Of a DNA stretch of 64,000 nucleotides, positions 40,981 through 49,972 are shown one piece after another. The translations under genes and the position numbers were made by a program. The stretch is from Roseiarcus sp963765375 (GTDB lineage: Bacteria; Pseudomonadota; Alphaproteobacteria; Rhizobiales; Beijerinckiaceae): assembly GCA_963765375.1 (NCBI GenBank), contig CAVXVZ010000009.1, forward strand, positions 248,001 to 312,000, given 5' to 3'. The notes under the pieces were generated by a model. It searched no databases. It was not told the origin of the DNA and saw only the letters and a program-made list of their open reading frames with translations. The number at the start of each line of letters is the position of its first letter. Position 1 is the first letter of the stretch.

Positions 40981-42210
40981 ATGACGAGCCCGCGCAAATC
41001 CCGCGATCCGAAGACGCTGAGGCCGGCGACGCAGCTGATTCACGGCGGGTCGTTGCGCTCGGAATATGACGAAACCTCCGAGGCGCTCTTCCTCACTCAG
41101 GGCTATCTTTACGACACGATGGAGCTCGCCGAAGCGCGCTTCAAGGGCGAAGACCCCGGATTCGTCTATTCGCGCTTTTCCAATCCGACCGTCTCGATGT
41201 TCGAGCGGCGGATGGCGCTGCTCGAAGGCGCCGAGGCGGCGCGGGCGACGGCGAGCGGGATGGCCGCGGTCACCGCCTCGCTGATGGGTCAGCTCAAGGC
41301 GGGCGACCACATTGTCGCCGCGCGGGCTTTGTTCGGCTCGTGCCTTTACGTGGTCGAGGAGCTGCTGCCGCGCTTCGGCGTCGCCTCGACCCTCGTCGAC
41401 GGCGCGGACCTCGGCGCCTGGCGGGCGGCGCTGCGCCCGAACACGAAGACGGCGTTTCTCGAATCGCCGACCAACCCGACGCTCGAGATCGTCGACATCG
41501 CCGCCGTCGCCGAGATCATGCATGGGGCTGGCGCGACGCTGGTCGTCGACAACGTCTTCGCGACGCCGCTGCTGCAGCATCCGATGAAGCTCGGCGCCGA
41601 CTGCGTCGTCTATTCGGCGACCAAGCACATCGACGGCCAGGGGCGCGTGCTCGGCGGCGTGATCCTCGCGAGCGAGAAATTCATCGCCGACCACATTCAT
41701 AATTTCCTGCGCCAGACCGGCCCGTGTCTCTCGCCGTTCAACGCCTGGACGCTTCTGAAGTCGCTCGAGACCCTGCCGGTGCGCGTCGCGGCTCAGACCC
41801 GCACCGCCGCGAGGATCGCCGACTTCCTCAGCGGTCATCCCGCCGTCGTGCGGACGCTCTATCCCGGCCGCGGCGACCACCCGCAGGCGGCGCTCGCCCG
41901 TCAGCAAATGGAGGCCGGCGGGACGATGCTCTCGTTCGAAGTCGCCGGCGGCAAGGCGGCGGCGTTCCGAGTCGCCAACGCCCTCTCGATCATCGGCATT
42001 TCCAACAATCTCGGCGACGCCAAGAGCCTCATCACCCATCCGGAGACGACGACCCACCAGCGGCTGAAGCCCGAGCAGCGCGCCGCGCTCGGGATCGCCC
42101 CGGGCCTGCTCAGATTGTCGGTCGGCCTCGAGGACGCCGACGACCTGATCGAGGATCTGGCGCAGGCGCTCGACAAGGCGACGCTGCCGCGACGCCACGC
42201 GGCGGAATGA
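40981..42210 (+). CDS. metZ: O-succinylhomoserine (or O-acetylhomoserine) sulfhydrylase
   Basis: A 409-residue PLP-dependent Cys/Met-metabolism enzyme. ATQLIHGGSLRSEYDETSEA, VYSRFSNPTVSMFERRMALL and the PLP lysine in YSATKHIDGQGR identify it; C-terminal TTHQRLKPEQRAALGIAPGL is also typical. It makes homocysteine from an activated homoserine and sulfide in methionine synthesis. Control is by the SAM-II riboswitch just upstream. The ATG at 40981 follows an AGGACTTGAACG ribosome-site region. Confidence 0.92.
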   Translation: MTSPRKSRDPKTLRPATQLIHGGSLRSEYDETSEALFLTQGYLYDTMELAEARFKGEDPGFVYSRFSNPTVSMFERRMALLEGAEAARATASGMAAVTASLMGQLKAGDHIVAARALFGSCLYVVEELLPRFGVASTLVDGADLGAWRAALRPNTKTAFLESPTNPTLEIVDIAAVAEIMHGAGATLVVDNVFATPLLQHPMKLGADCVVYSATKHIDGQGRVLGGVILASEKFIADHIHNFLRQTGPCLSPFNAWTLLKSLETLPVRVAAQTRTAARIADFLSGHPAVVRTLYPGRGDHPQAALARQQMEAGGTMLSFEVAGGKAAAFRVANALSIIGISNNLGDAKSLITHPETTTHQRLKPEQRAALGIAPGLLRLSVGLEDADDLIEDLAQALDKATLPRRHAAE

Positions 42211-42257
42211 GGCTCGCCGAGGCGGCGCGGTCGATGACCGCGCCCGAAAGCCTTCGG

Positions 42258-42713
42258 CTACTTCTCCAGATCGGCCAGCGTCGGCATGCGGCCGTTGGGC
42301 GTGAGATGGTTGATCAGCTGCGGCAGCACCGCGGCAAGCTGGTTCAGCAGTTCCTGCTGGCTCATCCCGGTGCGCTGCGACAGTTCGTTGAGCACATTTT
42401 GCCCTAAGGCGCCGCCGAGCTGTCCGGGCTGAATCGGCTGATTCTGACCGGGGCCAATCCAGGAATTGACCTGCGGCGCCGCCCCGCCGGCGGTGAGCTT
42501 GCCGATGAGGTCGCTAAGACCGCCCATGACGCTGCCCGCCGGCGGATTGGCCGGCAGTGACGGTGCCGGCGCGGGCGGAACGCGTCCGGGCGCGGGCGCC
42601 GAGCTGCCGCCGAACATCTTGCCGAGTATCAGCGCGCCCACGGCGACCGCGATCGGCGTCGCCAGATTTCCGCCCGGCACGGCGTTCTTCATCGCATCGT
42701 CAAACGCACCCAT
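42258..42713 (-). CDS. YidB-family (DUF937) protein
   Basis: A 151-residue protein: MGAFDDAMKNAVPGGNLATP, a Pro/Ala-rich linker (APAPGRVPPAPAPSLPANPP), then GGLSDLIGKLTAGGAAPQVN and GQNVLNELSQRTGMSQQELL, with LAAVLPQLINHLTPNGRMP. The last part is the YidB/DUF937 signature. No signal peptide. Function is unknown; family members sit in the cytoplasm. It is convergent with metZ, 47 bp away. Confidence 0.8.
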   Translation of the reverse strand: MGAFDDAMKNAVPGGNLATPIAVAVGALILGKMFGGSSAPAPGRVPPAPAPSLPANPPAGSVMGGLSDLIGKLTAGGAAPQVNSWIGPGQNQPIQPGQLGGALGQNVLNELSQRTGMSQQELLNQLAAVLPQLINHLTPNGRMPTLADLEK

Positions 42714-42886
42714 TGCTGTCTCCTCCGAAGGAAATACGGCCAGGTCAGGTCAAGAACGCGGCCCTGCCGTCATTGGACTGGCGCCGCTTGGCAAAGATAT
42801 GACGACCCAGAGTACCGCCTTGCGTTTTCCCCGTCCATACCGCACATTCGCAAGGGGCCGGTCAGCGGCGCGCGGGAGGGTTTGAC

Positions 42887-43138
42887 ATGGGGATTATCAG
42901 CTGGATCATTCTTGGGCTGATCGCCGGGTTCATCGCCAGCAAGATCGTCAACAAGACCGGCTCGGGCATGCTGATGGACATTGCGCTCGGCGTCATCGGC
43001 GCAATCGTCGGCGGATTTCTGGCCAGCTTTTTCGGCATCGGCGGCGTCACGGGAGTGAACATCGGCAGCATCATCATCGCGGTGATCGGAGCCGTCGTGG
43101 TGTTGCTCGTCTACCGCGCCGTGGCCTCACGGGCCTGA
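42887..43138 (+). CDS. GlsB/YeaQ/YmgE-family stress membrane protein
   Basis: An 83-residue integral membrane protein of three hydrophobic segments: GIISWIILGLIAGFIASKIV, then SGMLMDIALGVIGAIVGGFL, and GSIIIAVIGAVVVLLVYRAV. The Gly pattern is that of the transglycosylase-associated stress family. It overlaps the moaE stop codon by 12 bp in convergent orientation. The physiological role is not known. Confidence 0.88.
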   Translation: MGIISWIILGLIAGFIASKIVNKTGSGMLMDIALGVIGAIVGGFLASFFGIGGVTGVNIGSIIIAVIGAVVVLLVYRAVASRA

Positions 43139-43609
43139 CGCTGGCTTGAGGCCGGCGCCGCTCCAGCGCGCCGCCGACCGCTCGTCATCCCCCTTGGCGT
43201 CGACCCAGCCCTCGATGGCGCCGTCGACATTGATGGCGCGCTTCCAGAACGGCGCGCGGGTCTTGAGGTAATCCATCAGCATCTCGGCCGCCGCGAACGC
43301 CGCGCCGCGGTGCGCCGCCGCAACCGCGACAAGGACGATCCGCTCGCCCGGCGTGATCCGCCCGTGGCGGTGAATGACCGTCACGCCGATAAGCGGCCAG
43401 CGCGCCTCCGCCTCGCCCGCCGCACGGGCGATCTCCTCCTCCGCCATGCCCGGATAATGCTCGAGCTCGAGCGCCGCGAGCCGTCCGCCTTCGTCGCGGC
43501 AGTAGCCGACGAAGCTCGCCACCGCGCCGACGTCCGTTCGGCCGCGTGCGAGCGCTTCGGCCTCCGCGGCGGGGTCGAAATCATGGCGCTGGACGCGGAC
43601 GGTCGCCAT
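43127..43609 (-). CDS. moaE: Molybdopterin synthase catalytic subunit
   Basis: 160 residues: ALARGRTDVGAVASFVGYCR, LELEHYPGMAEEEIARAAGE, VTVIHRHGRITPGERIVLVA, then the catalytic segment AEMLMDYLKTRAPFWKRA with the two Lys that interact with the precursor. It inserts sulfur into precursor Z with MoaD. It starts 5 bp after the moaD stop and both follow pgsA, so it shares their operon. Confidence 0.92.
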   Translation of the reverse strand: MATVRVQRHDFDPAAEAEALARGRTDVGAVASFVGYCRDEGGRLAALELEHYPGMAEEEIARAAGEAEARWPLIGVTVIHRHGRITPGERIVLVAVAAAHRGAAFAAAEMLMDYLKTRAPFWKRAINVDGAIEGWVDAKGDDERSAARWSGAGLKPASGP

Positions 43610-43614
43610 CGGCG

Positions 43615-43866
43615 TCAGCCGCCGGTCATCGGGGGGAAGAACGCCACTTCTTTCGCCCCGGCGATCCGCGCATCGGCGCGGGCATGAACGCGGTCAAGGG
43701 CGGCGCGAACCATGAGAGGCTTGTCGAAGGCGTCCGCGTAGCCCTCTCCCCGGCTGGCGAGCCAGGCGACAAGGTCGCCGACGGTGGCGACGGTCGCTGG
43801 CGGATCGAGCTCCTCGTCCGCCTTGCCGACCCGCTCGCGCACCCAGGCGAAATAAAGCGCCTTCAT
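43615..43866 (-). CDS. moaD: Molybdopterin synthase sulfur carrier subunit
   Basis: 83 residues from the ATG at 43866, a ubiquitin-like fold: MKALYFAWVRERVGKADEEL, DLVAWLASRGEGYADAF and the conserved C-terminal tail AKEVAFFPPMTGG. The terminal Gly-Gly carries the thiocarboxylate used by MoaE. It lies 7 bp after the pgsA stop. An upstream start at 43890 overlaps pgsA and is unlikely. Confidence 0.92.
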   Translation of the reverse strand: MKALYFAWVRERVGKADEELDPPATVATVGDLVAWLASRGEGYADAFDKPLMVRAALDRVHARADARIAGAKEVAFFPPMTGG

Positions 43867-43873
43867 GCCACCC

Positions 43874-44485
43874 TCAGTCGCCGCCGGCATGGTCGTAGCT
43901 CGCCTTCATATAGTCCCAGCCGGTGTAAAGCGTGAGCGTCGCCGCGATCCAGAGCATGACGATCCCGGTCGTAATCGAGCCCGGCAGCAGCGTTTCGCCG
44001 GCTGGCCCGGCGATCAGGAAGGCGAGCGCGACGAATTGGACGGTGGTCTTCCATTTGGCGAGGGCCGTCACCGGCAGCGGAACCCGGAGCTCGGCCAGAT
44101 ATTCGCGCAATCCCGAGACCAGGATTTCGCGGCACAGGATGACGATCGCCGCCCATAAGCTGAGGCCCGAGATCGTCTGGTTGGCGGCGAGCACCAGGAT
44201 CACCGCGGAGACGAGCAACTTGTCGGCGATCGGGTCGAGCATTCTGCCGAGCGAGGACTGCTGCGACCAGGCGCGCGCCAGATAGCCGTCGAAAAAATCG
44301 GTGATTCCCGCGGCGATGAAGATCGCAAGCGCCGTCCACCGCGCCCACGGCTCATCCGGCCAGAACAAAAACCCGGCGACCAGCGGAACCGCCGCGACCC
44401 GCGCGTAGGTCAGAATATTGGGCAAGGACCAGTTGCGGCTGATCTGGCGGGCGGTAGAGGATGCCATTTGCAGCGCAGCAGACAT
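43874..44485 (-). CDS. pgsA: CDP-diacylglycerol--glycerol-3-phosphate 3-phosphatidyltransferase
   Basis: A 203-residue membrane enzyme with four or more hydrophobic segments. The CDP-alcohol phosphotransferase signature D-G-x2-A-R-x8-G-x3-D-x3-D is in TDFFDGYLARAWSQQSSLGR and MLDPIADK. It makes phosphatidylglycerol phosphate for acidic phospholipids. MoaD and MoaE follow in the same operon, a layout seen in many Rhizobiales. Confidence 0.93.
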   Translation of the reverse strand: MSAALQMASSTARQISRNWSLPNILTYARVAAVPLVAGFLFWPDEPWARWTALAIFIAAGITDFFDGYLARAWSQQSSLGRMLDPIADKLLVSAVILVLAANQTISGLSLWAAIVILCREILVSGLREYLAELRVPLPVTALAKWKTTVQFVALAFLIAGPAGETLLPGSITTGIVMLWIAATLTLYTGWDYMKASYDHAGGD

Positions 44486-44667
44486 CCTGCCCGTCGCTGC
44501 GTCAATAGCGCTCGACTGGCGCGGGCGCGGGGCGCGCGCGACTCCTCGCCAGCGGCGCCGACAAAACTGGGGACGAGGGCCCGCGTCGGCGGTTCAGGCC
44601 GCGCAACATCGTCTAAGGTCATGATCCCGCTTGTCGCCGGGACCAGGCTCGAGGGACCCTAAGGCTC

Positions 44668-45297
44668 ATGTCGAACGTTCACGTCGTCGGCCATCCGCTG
44701 GTGCAGCACAAGCTCACCCTGATGCGCGACAGGACCGTGTCGACCAAGGGATTCCGGCAGCTGATGAATGAGATCGGCATGCTGCTCGCCTACGAGGTGA
44801 CGCGCGATCTGCCGCTCGAGATGGTCGAGGTCGAGACCCCGCTCGCCAGGATGATGGCGCCCGCGATTGCCGGCAAAAAGCTGGTGTTCGCGCCAATTTT
44901 GCGCGCCGGCGTCGGTTTTCTCGACGGGATGCTCGATCTCGTGCCGAGCGCGCGGGTCGCCCACATCGGCCTCTATCGCGACCCGCAAACCCTCGAGGCC
45001 GTCGAATATTATTTCAAGGCGCCGGCGGACGTCGCCGACCGGCTGGTGATCGTAATGGACCCGATGCTTGCGACCGCCAATTCAGCCGTCGCCGCCATCG
45101 ACCGCCTCAAGCGCCGCGGGGTGAAGGAGATCCGCTTCGTCTGTCTTCTCGCGGCGCCCGAGGGGATCGAGCGGCTGACCAAAGCCCATCCGGACGTCCA
45201 GATCTGGACCGCGGCGATCGACGAACGGCTCAACGACCACGGCTACATCATTCCCGGCCTGGGCGACGCGGGGGACCGGATGTTCGGGACGAAATAG
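44668..45297 (+). CDS. upp: Uracil phosphoribosyltransferase
   Basis: A 209-residue salvage enzyme: NVHVVGHPLVQHKLTLMRD, LPLEMVEVETPLARMMAPAI, PILRAGVGFLDGMLDLVPSA and the PRPP-binding loop LVIVMDPMLATANSA, with the C-terminal uracil-binding part IPGLGDAGDRMFGTK. It converts uracil and PRPP to UMP in the cytoplasm. Divergent from pgsA across 180 bp. Confidence 0.93.
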   Translation: MSNVHVVGHPLVQHKLTLMRDRTVSTKGFRQLMNEIGMLLAYEVTRDLPLEMVEVETPLARMMAPAIAGKKLVFAPILRAGVGFLDGMLDLVPSARVAHIGLYRDPQTLEAVEYYFKAPADVADRLVIVMDPMLATANSAVAAIDRLKRRGVKEIRFVCLLAAPEGIERLTKAHPDVQIWTAAIDERLNDHGYIIPGLGDAGDRMFGTK

Positions 45298-45406
45298 GAG
45301 GCGGTGAGTTCGAGCGCCCGCCCCGGCCTGATCTTGCCGTGACCTCAAATGCATGGCGGCGTGGAAGCGCCGCCCGAGGTTGGACTAGGATTTCTGCCGC
45401 CGCGCC

Positions 45407-45814
45407 TTACTTGCGGCGCCGGCGCTGCTGTCCGAGGCCCATCTGTTTCGCCAGCGCCGACCGGGCCTTGGCGTAGGCCGGGGCGACCATGGGGTAGTCG
45501 GACGGAAGACCCCATTTCTCGCGGTACTCTTCGGGGGAGAGGTTGTATTGGGTCCGCAGGTGGCGCTTCAGCGACTTGAATTTGCGACCGTCTTCCAGGC
45601 AGATGATGTAATCGCTGGTAATCGACTTCTTGGGCGGGACAGCGGGCTTCGCGGCTTCGACGACGACCGGTTGTGCGCCGGTCGAGACCCGCACGATTGC
45701 TGCGTGAACATCGCTAAGAAGCGCCGGCAACTCGCTTGACGGTACGGAATTGTTCGACACATAGGCCGAAACGATCTCCGCGGCGAGTTCAACGTGATTG
45801 GTGGATTCGCTCAT
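45407..45814 (-). CDS. mucR: Ros/MucR-family transcriptional regulator
   Basis: 135 residues starting MSESTNHVELAAEIVSAYVS. The prokaryotic zinc-finger region is YIICLEDGRKFKSLKRHLRT followed by QYNLSPEEYREKWGLPSDYP, with AYAKARSALAKQMGLGQQRR and a basic tail. The finger is the MucR form, with Cys spacing reduced to one Cys and the second His position occupied by Gln (RTQYN). MucR/Ros proteins control exopolysaccharide and cell-cycle genes in Rhizobiales, and bind AT-rich DNA. Convergent with upp. Confidence 0.9.
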   Translation of the reverse strand: MSESTNHVELAAEIVSAYVSNNSVPSSELPALLSDVHAAIVRVSTGAQPVVVEAAKPAVPPKKSITSDYIICLEDGRKFKSLKRHLRTQYNLSPEEYREKWGLPSDYPMVAPAYAKARSALAKQMGLGQQRRRRK

Positions 45815-46353
45815 TGTAGACGTTACTCCAAAAGGGTTGCCTGTCGAAACCGCCCTTCTGGCGATCAGCTTCAGGCCATTCTGCTCGTCCGACCACGACG
45901 AGGGTCCTCATTATTTGCCGCTTCTAGCGACTTGGGCGAGCGAGGATATAGCGCAAAAGAAAACATGGCACAAGACAAACAGTGGTGATTTTAACTACGG
46001 CATCGATCGACATTGGTCGAATACTCACTATGCTGGGTCGGCCGGATTCTGGATTTACACAAAAAAGGAACTTTCTTCACTTGACAGAGCGCGGTTAGCA
46101 TGCCGCGAGCAAGCTTTCAGCAAATCATCGAGGGCTGAATCCAAGATGGTTTTGCCTCAATGGGCAAGATTGCGATTCGTCCTAACTCTGGGCCAGGGAC
46201 AGTCGGGCGCCTCGGTCCGGGCCTTTTTCATCTGCGGCGCCGCCTCGCCGATGATTGTCGAGCACAGGGCAATGGCCGCGAAGGATGTCAACGGCGCTGA
46301 AAGCGCTTATATGCGGCGTGCCGAACCAGTTGATCGGCGCCGCGCGGGCTCCA
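45815..46353. other. Upstream region between mucR and the ABC exporter
   Basis: About 540 bp of divergent control region. A 569-bp frame through 45798-46367 is Ser/Arg-rich, has no family resemblance and overlaps the mucR start, so I do not call it. The stretch 45950-46080 is AT-richer than its surroundings and probably contains promoters. Confidence 0.45.
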
Positions 46354-48270
46354 ATGCAACATCATAAGACGTCAACATTCATCGCCGAGCGCGGCAACGC
46401 GGCGCGGCGGGCGACGCTGACCGGAACCGTTCAGCTCCTGTGGCCTTACATCTGGCCCGCGGACCGCGCTGACCTCAAGCTGCGCGTTTTTCTCGCCGTC
46501 GCCCTGATGCTGCTTTCCAAATTGTTCACGATCGCAATTCCCTACTCCTATAAGTGGGCCACGGACGCGATCGCCGGGAAGCTTGCGCTCGACGCGGTCC
46601 CGCTGCCGCACGTTCTTTTCGGGGCGGTCGCGCTGACCGTCCTCTATGGGCTCCTGCGCATCGTGATGGCGTTGACCCAGCAGGGCCGCGACGCGCTATT
46701 CGCGGCCGTCGCCATGAACGCGGTGCGCCGGCTGGCGATCGAAGTTTTCGAGCACTTGCATCGCCTGTCGCTGCGTTTTCACGTGGAGCGCAAGACCGGC
46801 GGGCTCACGCGGGTGCTCGAGCGCGGACGCAACGCCATCGAGACCATCGTTCGGACCTCTATGCTGACCGCGGTTCCAACCGCCGTCGAGTTCGCGCTGG
46901 TCGTCGGCGCGATGCTGATCTCCTTCGACTGGCGCTACGTCGTTGCGATCAGCGTCACGGTGATTGCTTATCTGGCGTTTACGACCCTGGCCACCAATTG
47001 GCGTATCGGCATTCGCCGTTCGATGAACGAGAGCGACACGGACGCCAACACCAAGGCGATCGACAGCCTGCTCAACTTCGAGACGGTGAAGTATTTCGGC
47101 GCCGAGGAGCGCGAGGCCGCGCGATACGACAAGGCGATGGCGCGATATGAACGGATGAGCGTGCGGACCTATGTCTCGCTGGCGGTGCTCAACGCAGGCC
47201 AGGCGGTCATTTTCACCCTCGGCCTGATCGTGGTGCTGGTGATGTGCGTCGCCGAGGTGAGGAACGGAACGAAGACCGTCGGCGCCTTCGTGCTGGTGAA
47301 CCTGATCATGCTGCAACTCTACCAGCCGCTCAATTTCATGGGCATGGTCTATCGCGAGATCAAGCAGGCGATCATCGACGTCGAGGCGATGTTCGCCATC
47401 CTGGCGCAGAATCCCGAGATCGAGGACCTTCCCGGGGCGCAGCCGCTGAAGGTGAGCGCCGGCGCGGTCCGGTTCGAGAACGTCGAGTTCGCCTACGACC
47501 CCGGCCGGCCGATCCTGCGCGGGGTCACGTTCGACGCGCCGGCGGGGCACACGATCGCTGTCGTCGGGCCGTCGGGCGCCGGCAAGTCCACGATCTCGCG
47601 GCTTCTGTTTCGGTTCTACGAGCCGGGTTCCGGGCGCATCCTGATCGACGGTCAGAACATCGGCGCCGTCACCCAGAGTTCGCTGCGCGCCGCGATCGGC
47701 ATGGTGCCGCAGGACACGGTGCTGTTCAACGACACGATCCTCTACAACATCCGCTACGGGCGAGACGGCGCGAGCGAGGGCGAGGTCGTCGCGGCGGCGG
47801 AAGACGCGCAGATCGATCGGTTCATCCGCTCGCTGCCGCTCGGCTATGAGGCGCCGGTCGGCGAGCGGGGCCTCAAGCTTTCGGGCGGCGAGAAGCAGCG
47901 GGTTGCGATCGCACGCACGATGCTGATGGCGCCGCCAATTCTGGTGCTCGACGAAGCGACGTCGGCGCTCGACAGCTTCACCGAACGGGAGATTCAGTCG
48001 GCGCTGGAGCGCGTCTCGCGCGGGCGGACGACGATCGTGATCGCCCATCGCCTCTCGACCGTTGTCAACGCCGACGAGATCCTGGTGCTCGACAAGGGCG
48101 TCATCGCCGAGCGCGGAACGCATCAGGAGCTCCTGGCGCGGGGCGGAATTTATTCGGCGATGTGGAGCCGCCAGAGGCAGGTCGACGCGGCGCAGGAATT
48201 GTTGCGGCGCGCCGGCAGGGAGGACGATCTCGGCGCCGCCGGCGGCCTCGCTTCCCAGTCCGCGCCGTGA
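46354..48270 (+). CDS. Atm1-type ABC transporter (permease-ATPase)
   Basis: About 638 residues. An N-terminal membrane domain with six segments (LFTIAIPYSYKWATDAIAGK, RFHVERKTGGLTRVLERGRN, SLLNFETVKYFGAEEREAAR) precedes an ATPase domain with Walker A GPSGAGKST (residues about 406-414), the signature LSGGEKQRVAIAR and Walker B ILVLDEATSALDS. NFETVKYFG and RVLERGRNAIE are typical of Atm1/HMT1 exporters of glutathione-linked or Fe-S-related compounds. The start is uncertain: ATG 46354 or an upstream in-frame start at 46255. It heads the psd-pssA run but is 55 bp away. Confidence 0.9.
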   Translation: MQHHKTSTFIAERGNAARRATLTGTVQLLWPYIWPADRADLKLRVFLAVALMLLSKLFTIAIPYSYKWATDAIAGKLALDAVPLPHVLFGAVALTVLYGLLRIVMALTQQGRDALFAAVAMNAVRRLAIEVFEHLHRLSLRFHVERKTGGLTRVLERGRNAIETIVRTSMLTAVPTAVEFALVVGAMLISFDWRYVVAISVTVIAYLAFTTLATNWRIGIRRSMNESDTDANTKAIDSLLNFETVKYFGAEEREAARYDKAMARYERMSVRTYVSLAVLNAGQAVIFTLGLIVVLVMCVAEVRNGTKTVGAFVLVNLIMLQLYQPLNFMGMVYREIKQAIIDVEAMFAILAQNPEIEDLPGAQPLKVSAGAVRFENVEFAYDPGRPILRGVTFDAPAGHTIAVVGPSGAGKSTISRLLFRFYEPGSGRILIDGQNIGAVTQSSLRAAIGMVPQDTVLFNDTILYNIRYGRDGASEGEVVAAAEDAQIDRFIRSLPLGYEAPVGERGLKLSGGEKQRVAIARTMLMAPPILVLDEATSALDSFTEREIQSALERVSRGRTTIVIAHRLSTVVNADEILVLDKGVIAERGTHQELLARGGIYSAMWSRQRQVDAAQELLRRAGREDDLGAAGGLASQSAP

Positions 48271-48325
48271 CATTCCGGGCGTTTGGCGCCATGAGTGCGC
48301 GCGGATTTTGTTCGGGCGCCGGTCA

Positions 48326-49024
48326 ATGAGCATCGTAAAATCGCTGCGCGGTCAGCTCGCGCCGATCCATCCGGAAGGTTATCTGTTCGTGCTCGGCTTC
48401 GCCGTCGCGACGCTCATCCTGTGGTGGATGTGGGCGCCGCTGGGATGGCTCGGCCTCATCGCCACTTTATGGTGCGCGTATTTCTTCCGCGATCCGGCCC
48501 GCGTCACGCCGGTCCGCGGCGACCTCGTCATCGCGCCGGCCGACGGCGTCGTCAGTTCCGCCGGCTTCGCCGCGCCGCCGCCGGAACTCGGCCTCGGCAT
48601 GGCGCCGATGCAGCGAGTGTCGATTTTCATGTCGATCTTCGATTGCCACGTCAATCGCGCCCCGGTGCAGGGCCGCGTCGCGCGGATCGTCTATCATCCC
48701 GGCCTGTTCCTCAACGCCGACCTGGACAAGGCGAGCGAGGACAACGAGCGCAACAGCATCGTCATCGATACCCCCTCGGGGCGGTTTGGGGTCGTCCAGA
48801 TCGCCGGCCTCGTCGCGAGAAGGATCGTGTGCTTCACCCACGAAGGCGCGCTTCTGAGCCCCGGCGAGCGCATCGGCCTCATTCGCTTCGGCTCGCGCGT
48901 CGACGTCTATCTCCCGCCGGCCGCGCAGATCGTGGTCGGCGTCGATTCGCGCACGGTCGCGGGCGAGACGGTGATCGGCAAGGTCGCCGCGGAGGTCGCG
49001 CCGACGCCCTTTCAGCGGAGCTGA
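48326..49024 (+). CDS. psd: Phosphatidylserine decarboxylase proenzyme
   Basis: A 232-residue proenzyme of the short bacterial Psd type. It has hydrophobic N-terminal segments (YLFVLGFAVATLILWWMWAP), LVIAPADGVVSSAGFAAPP, IFMSIFDCHVNRAPVQGRV and the self-cleavage site IRFGSRVDVYLP (Gly-Ser bond). It makes phosphatidylethanolamine from phosphatidylserine. It ends 3 bp before the pssA GTG, so both form an operon. The upstream reading to 48062 overlaps the ABC gene and was rejected. Confidence 0.93.
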   Translation: MSIVKSLRGQLAPIHPEGYLFVLGFAVATLILWWMWAPLGWLGLIATLWCAYFFRDPARVTPVRGDLVIAPADGVVSSAGFAAPPPELGLGMAPMQRVSIFMSIFDCHVNRAPVQGRVARIVYHPGLFLNADLDKASEDNERNSIVIDTPSGRFGVVQIAGLVARRIVCFTHEGALLSPGERIGLIRFGSRVDVYLPPAAQIVVGVDSRTVAGETVIGKVAAEVAPTPFQRS

Positions 49025-49027
49025 GGC

Positions 49028-49834
49028 GTGAACGAGGCCGGCCCTCCGCCCCGGGCGCCGATCGACGACCCGCCCGCCCCAGCGCGCGGCCGACGCTTCC
49101 GAGCGGTGCCGCTCAGGCTCCTCATCCCCAATATCATCACCCTGTTCGCGCTCGGGCTTGGCCTGACGGCGATCCGCCTGGCGATGGAGGGCTCGATCGA
49201 ATGGGCGGTGAGCGCGATCGCGGGCGCGGCCGTGCTCGACGGGCTCGACGGACGGATCGCGCGAGCGCTCAAGGGAACCTCGAGCTTCGGCGCCGAACTC
49301 AACTCCCTCGCCGACTTCGTCGACTTTGGCGTCGCGCCGGCGCTGGTGCTCTACGTGGCCAACCTACAGGCGGTCAAAAACTTCGGCTGGGTCGCGGCGC
49401 TTCTGTTTGCGATGGCCTGCGCGCTGCGGCTCGCGCGTTTCAACGTCATGATCGATGAAGATCAGCCGGCATGGCGCAAGACCTTCTTCGTCGGCATGCC
49501 GGCCCCCGCGGGCGCGATCGTCGGCCTGTTGCCGATCTATCTGCATTACGCGTTCGATCTTGGGCCGCCGACCCCGCGCTTCGCCGTGGTTGAGAGCCTC
49601 TATGTGCTTGGCGTGGCGCTGTTGATGGCAAGCCGGGTGCCGCATTTCTCCGGCAAATCGCTCGGGCGGGTGCCGCGCGAATATGTAGCGGTGGTGCTGG
49701 TCGGCGTCGCCGCCGCGCTCCTCATCCTGTTCAACTTTCCGATGCAGGCGCTGGTCGCCGTCACTGTCGCCTATCTCGCCTCGATCCCATTCGCGGTCAT
49801 GCGTCATCGAGCGCTCGGCCGCGCGACCGAATAG
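49028..49834 (+). CDS. pssA: CDP-diacylglycerol--serine O-phosphatidyltransferase
   Basis: A 268-residue membrane enzyme starting at GTG 49028. LRLLIPNIITLFALGLGLTA and the CDP-alcohol phosphotransferase signature in VLDGLDGRIARALKGTSS plus FGAELNSLADFVDFGVAPA (D-G-x2-A-R-x8-G-x3-D-x3-D) are clear, with several hydrophobic helices after it. It supplies phosphatidylserine for the adjacent Psd, so this pair is a full PE branch. Confidence 0.93.
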   Translation: MNEAGPPPRAPIDDPPAPARGRRFRAVPLRLLIPNIITLFALGLGLTAIRLAMEGSIEWAVSAIAGAAVLDGLDGRIARALKGTSSFGAELNSLADFVDFGVAPALVLYVANLQAVKNFGWVAALLFAMACALRLARFNVMIDEDQPAWRKTFFVGMPAPAGAIVGLLPIYLHYAFDLGPPTPRFAVVESLYVLGVALLMASRVPHFSGKSLGRVPREYVAVVLVGVAAALLILFNFPMQALVAVTVAYLASIPFAVMRHRALGRATE

Positions 49835-49972
49835 CGGCGAAGCCAGACGCCTCTTGCGCTCAAGAGCAGGTCAGGCATCATAGGCTGGGGCCGGCGCAAT
49901 CCGGCGGCGCCGCGCGTCGGCGTCGTCGACGGATGAAGTTTTCACGCTTGCGGGGATTGACGTTTGACATTG

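Noticed and set aside
45798..46367. 189-residue frame in the mucR/ABC upstream region
   Set aside because: It overlaps the mucR start on the opposite strand, has no family resemblance and no good ribosome site.
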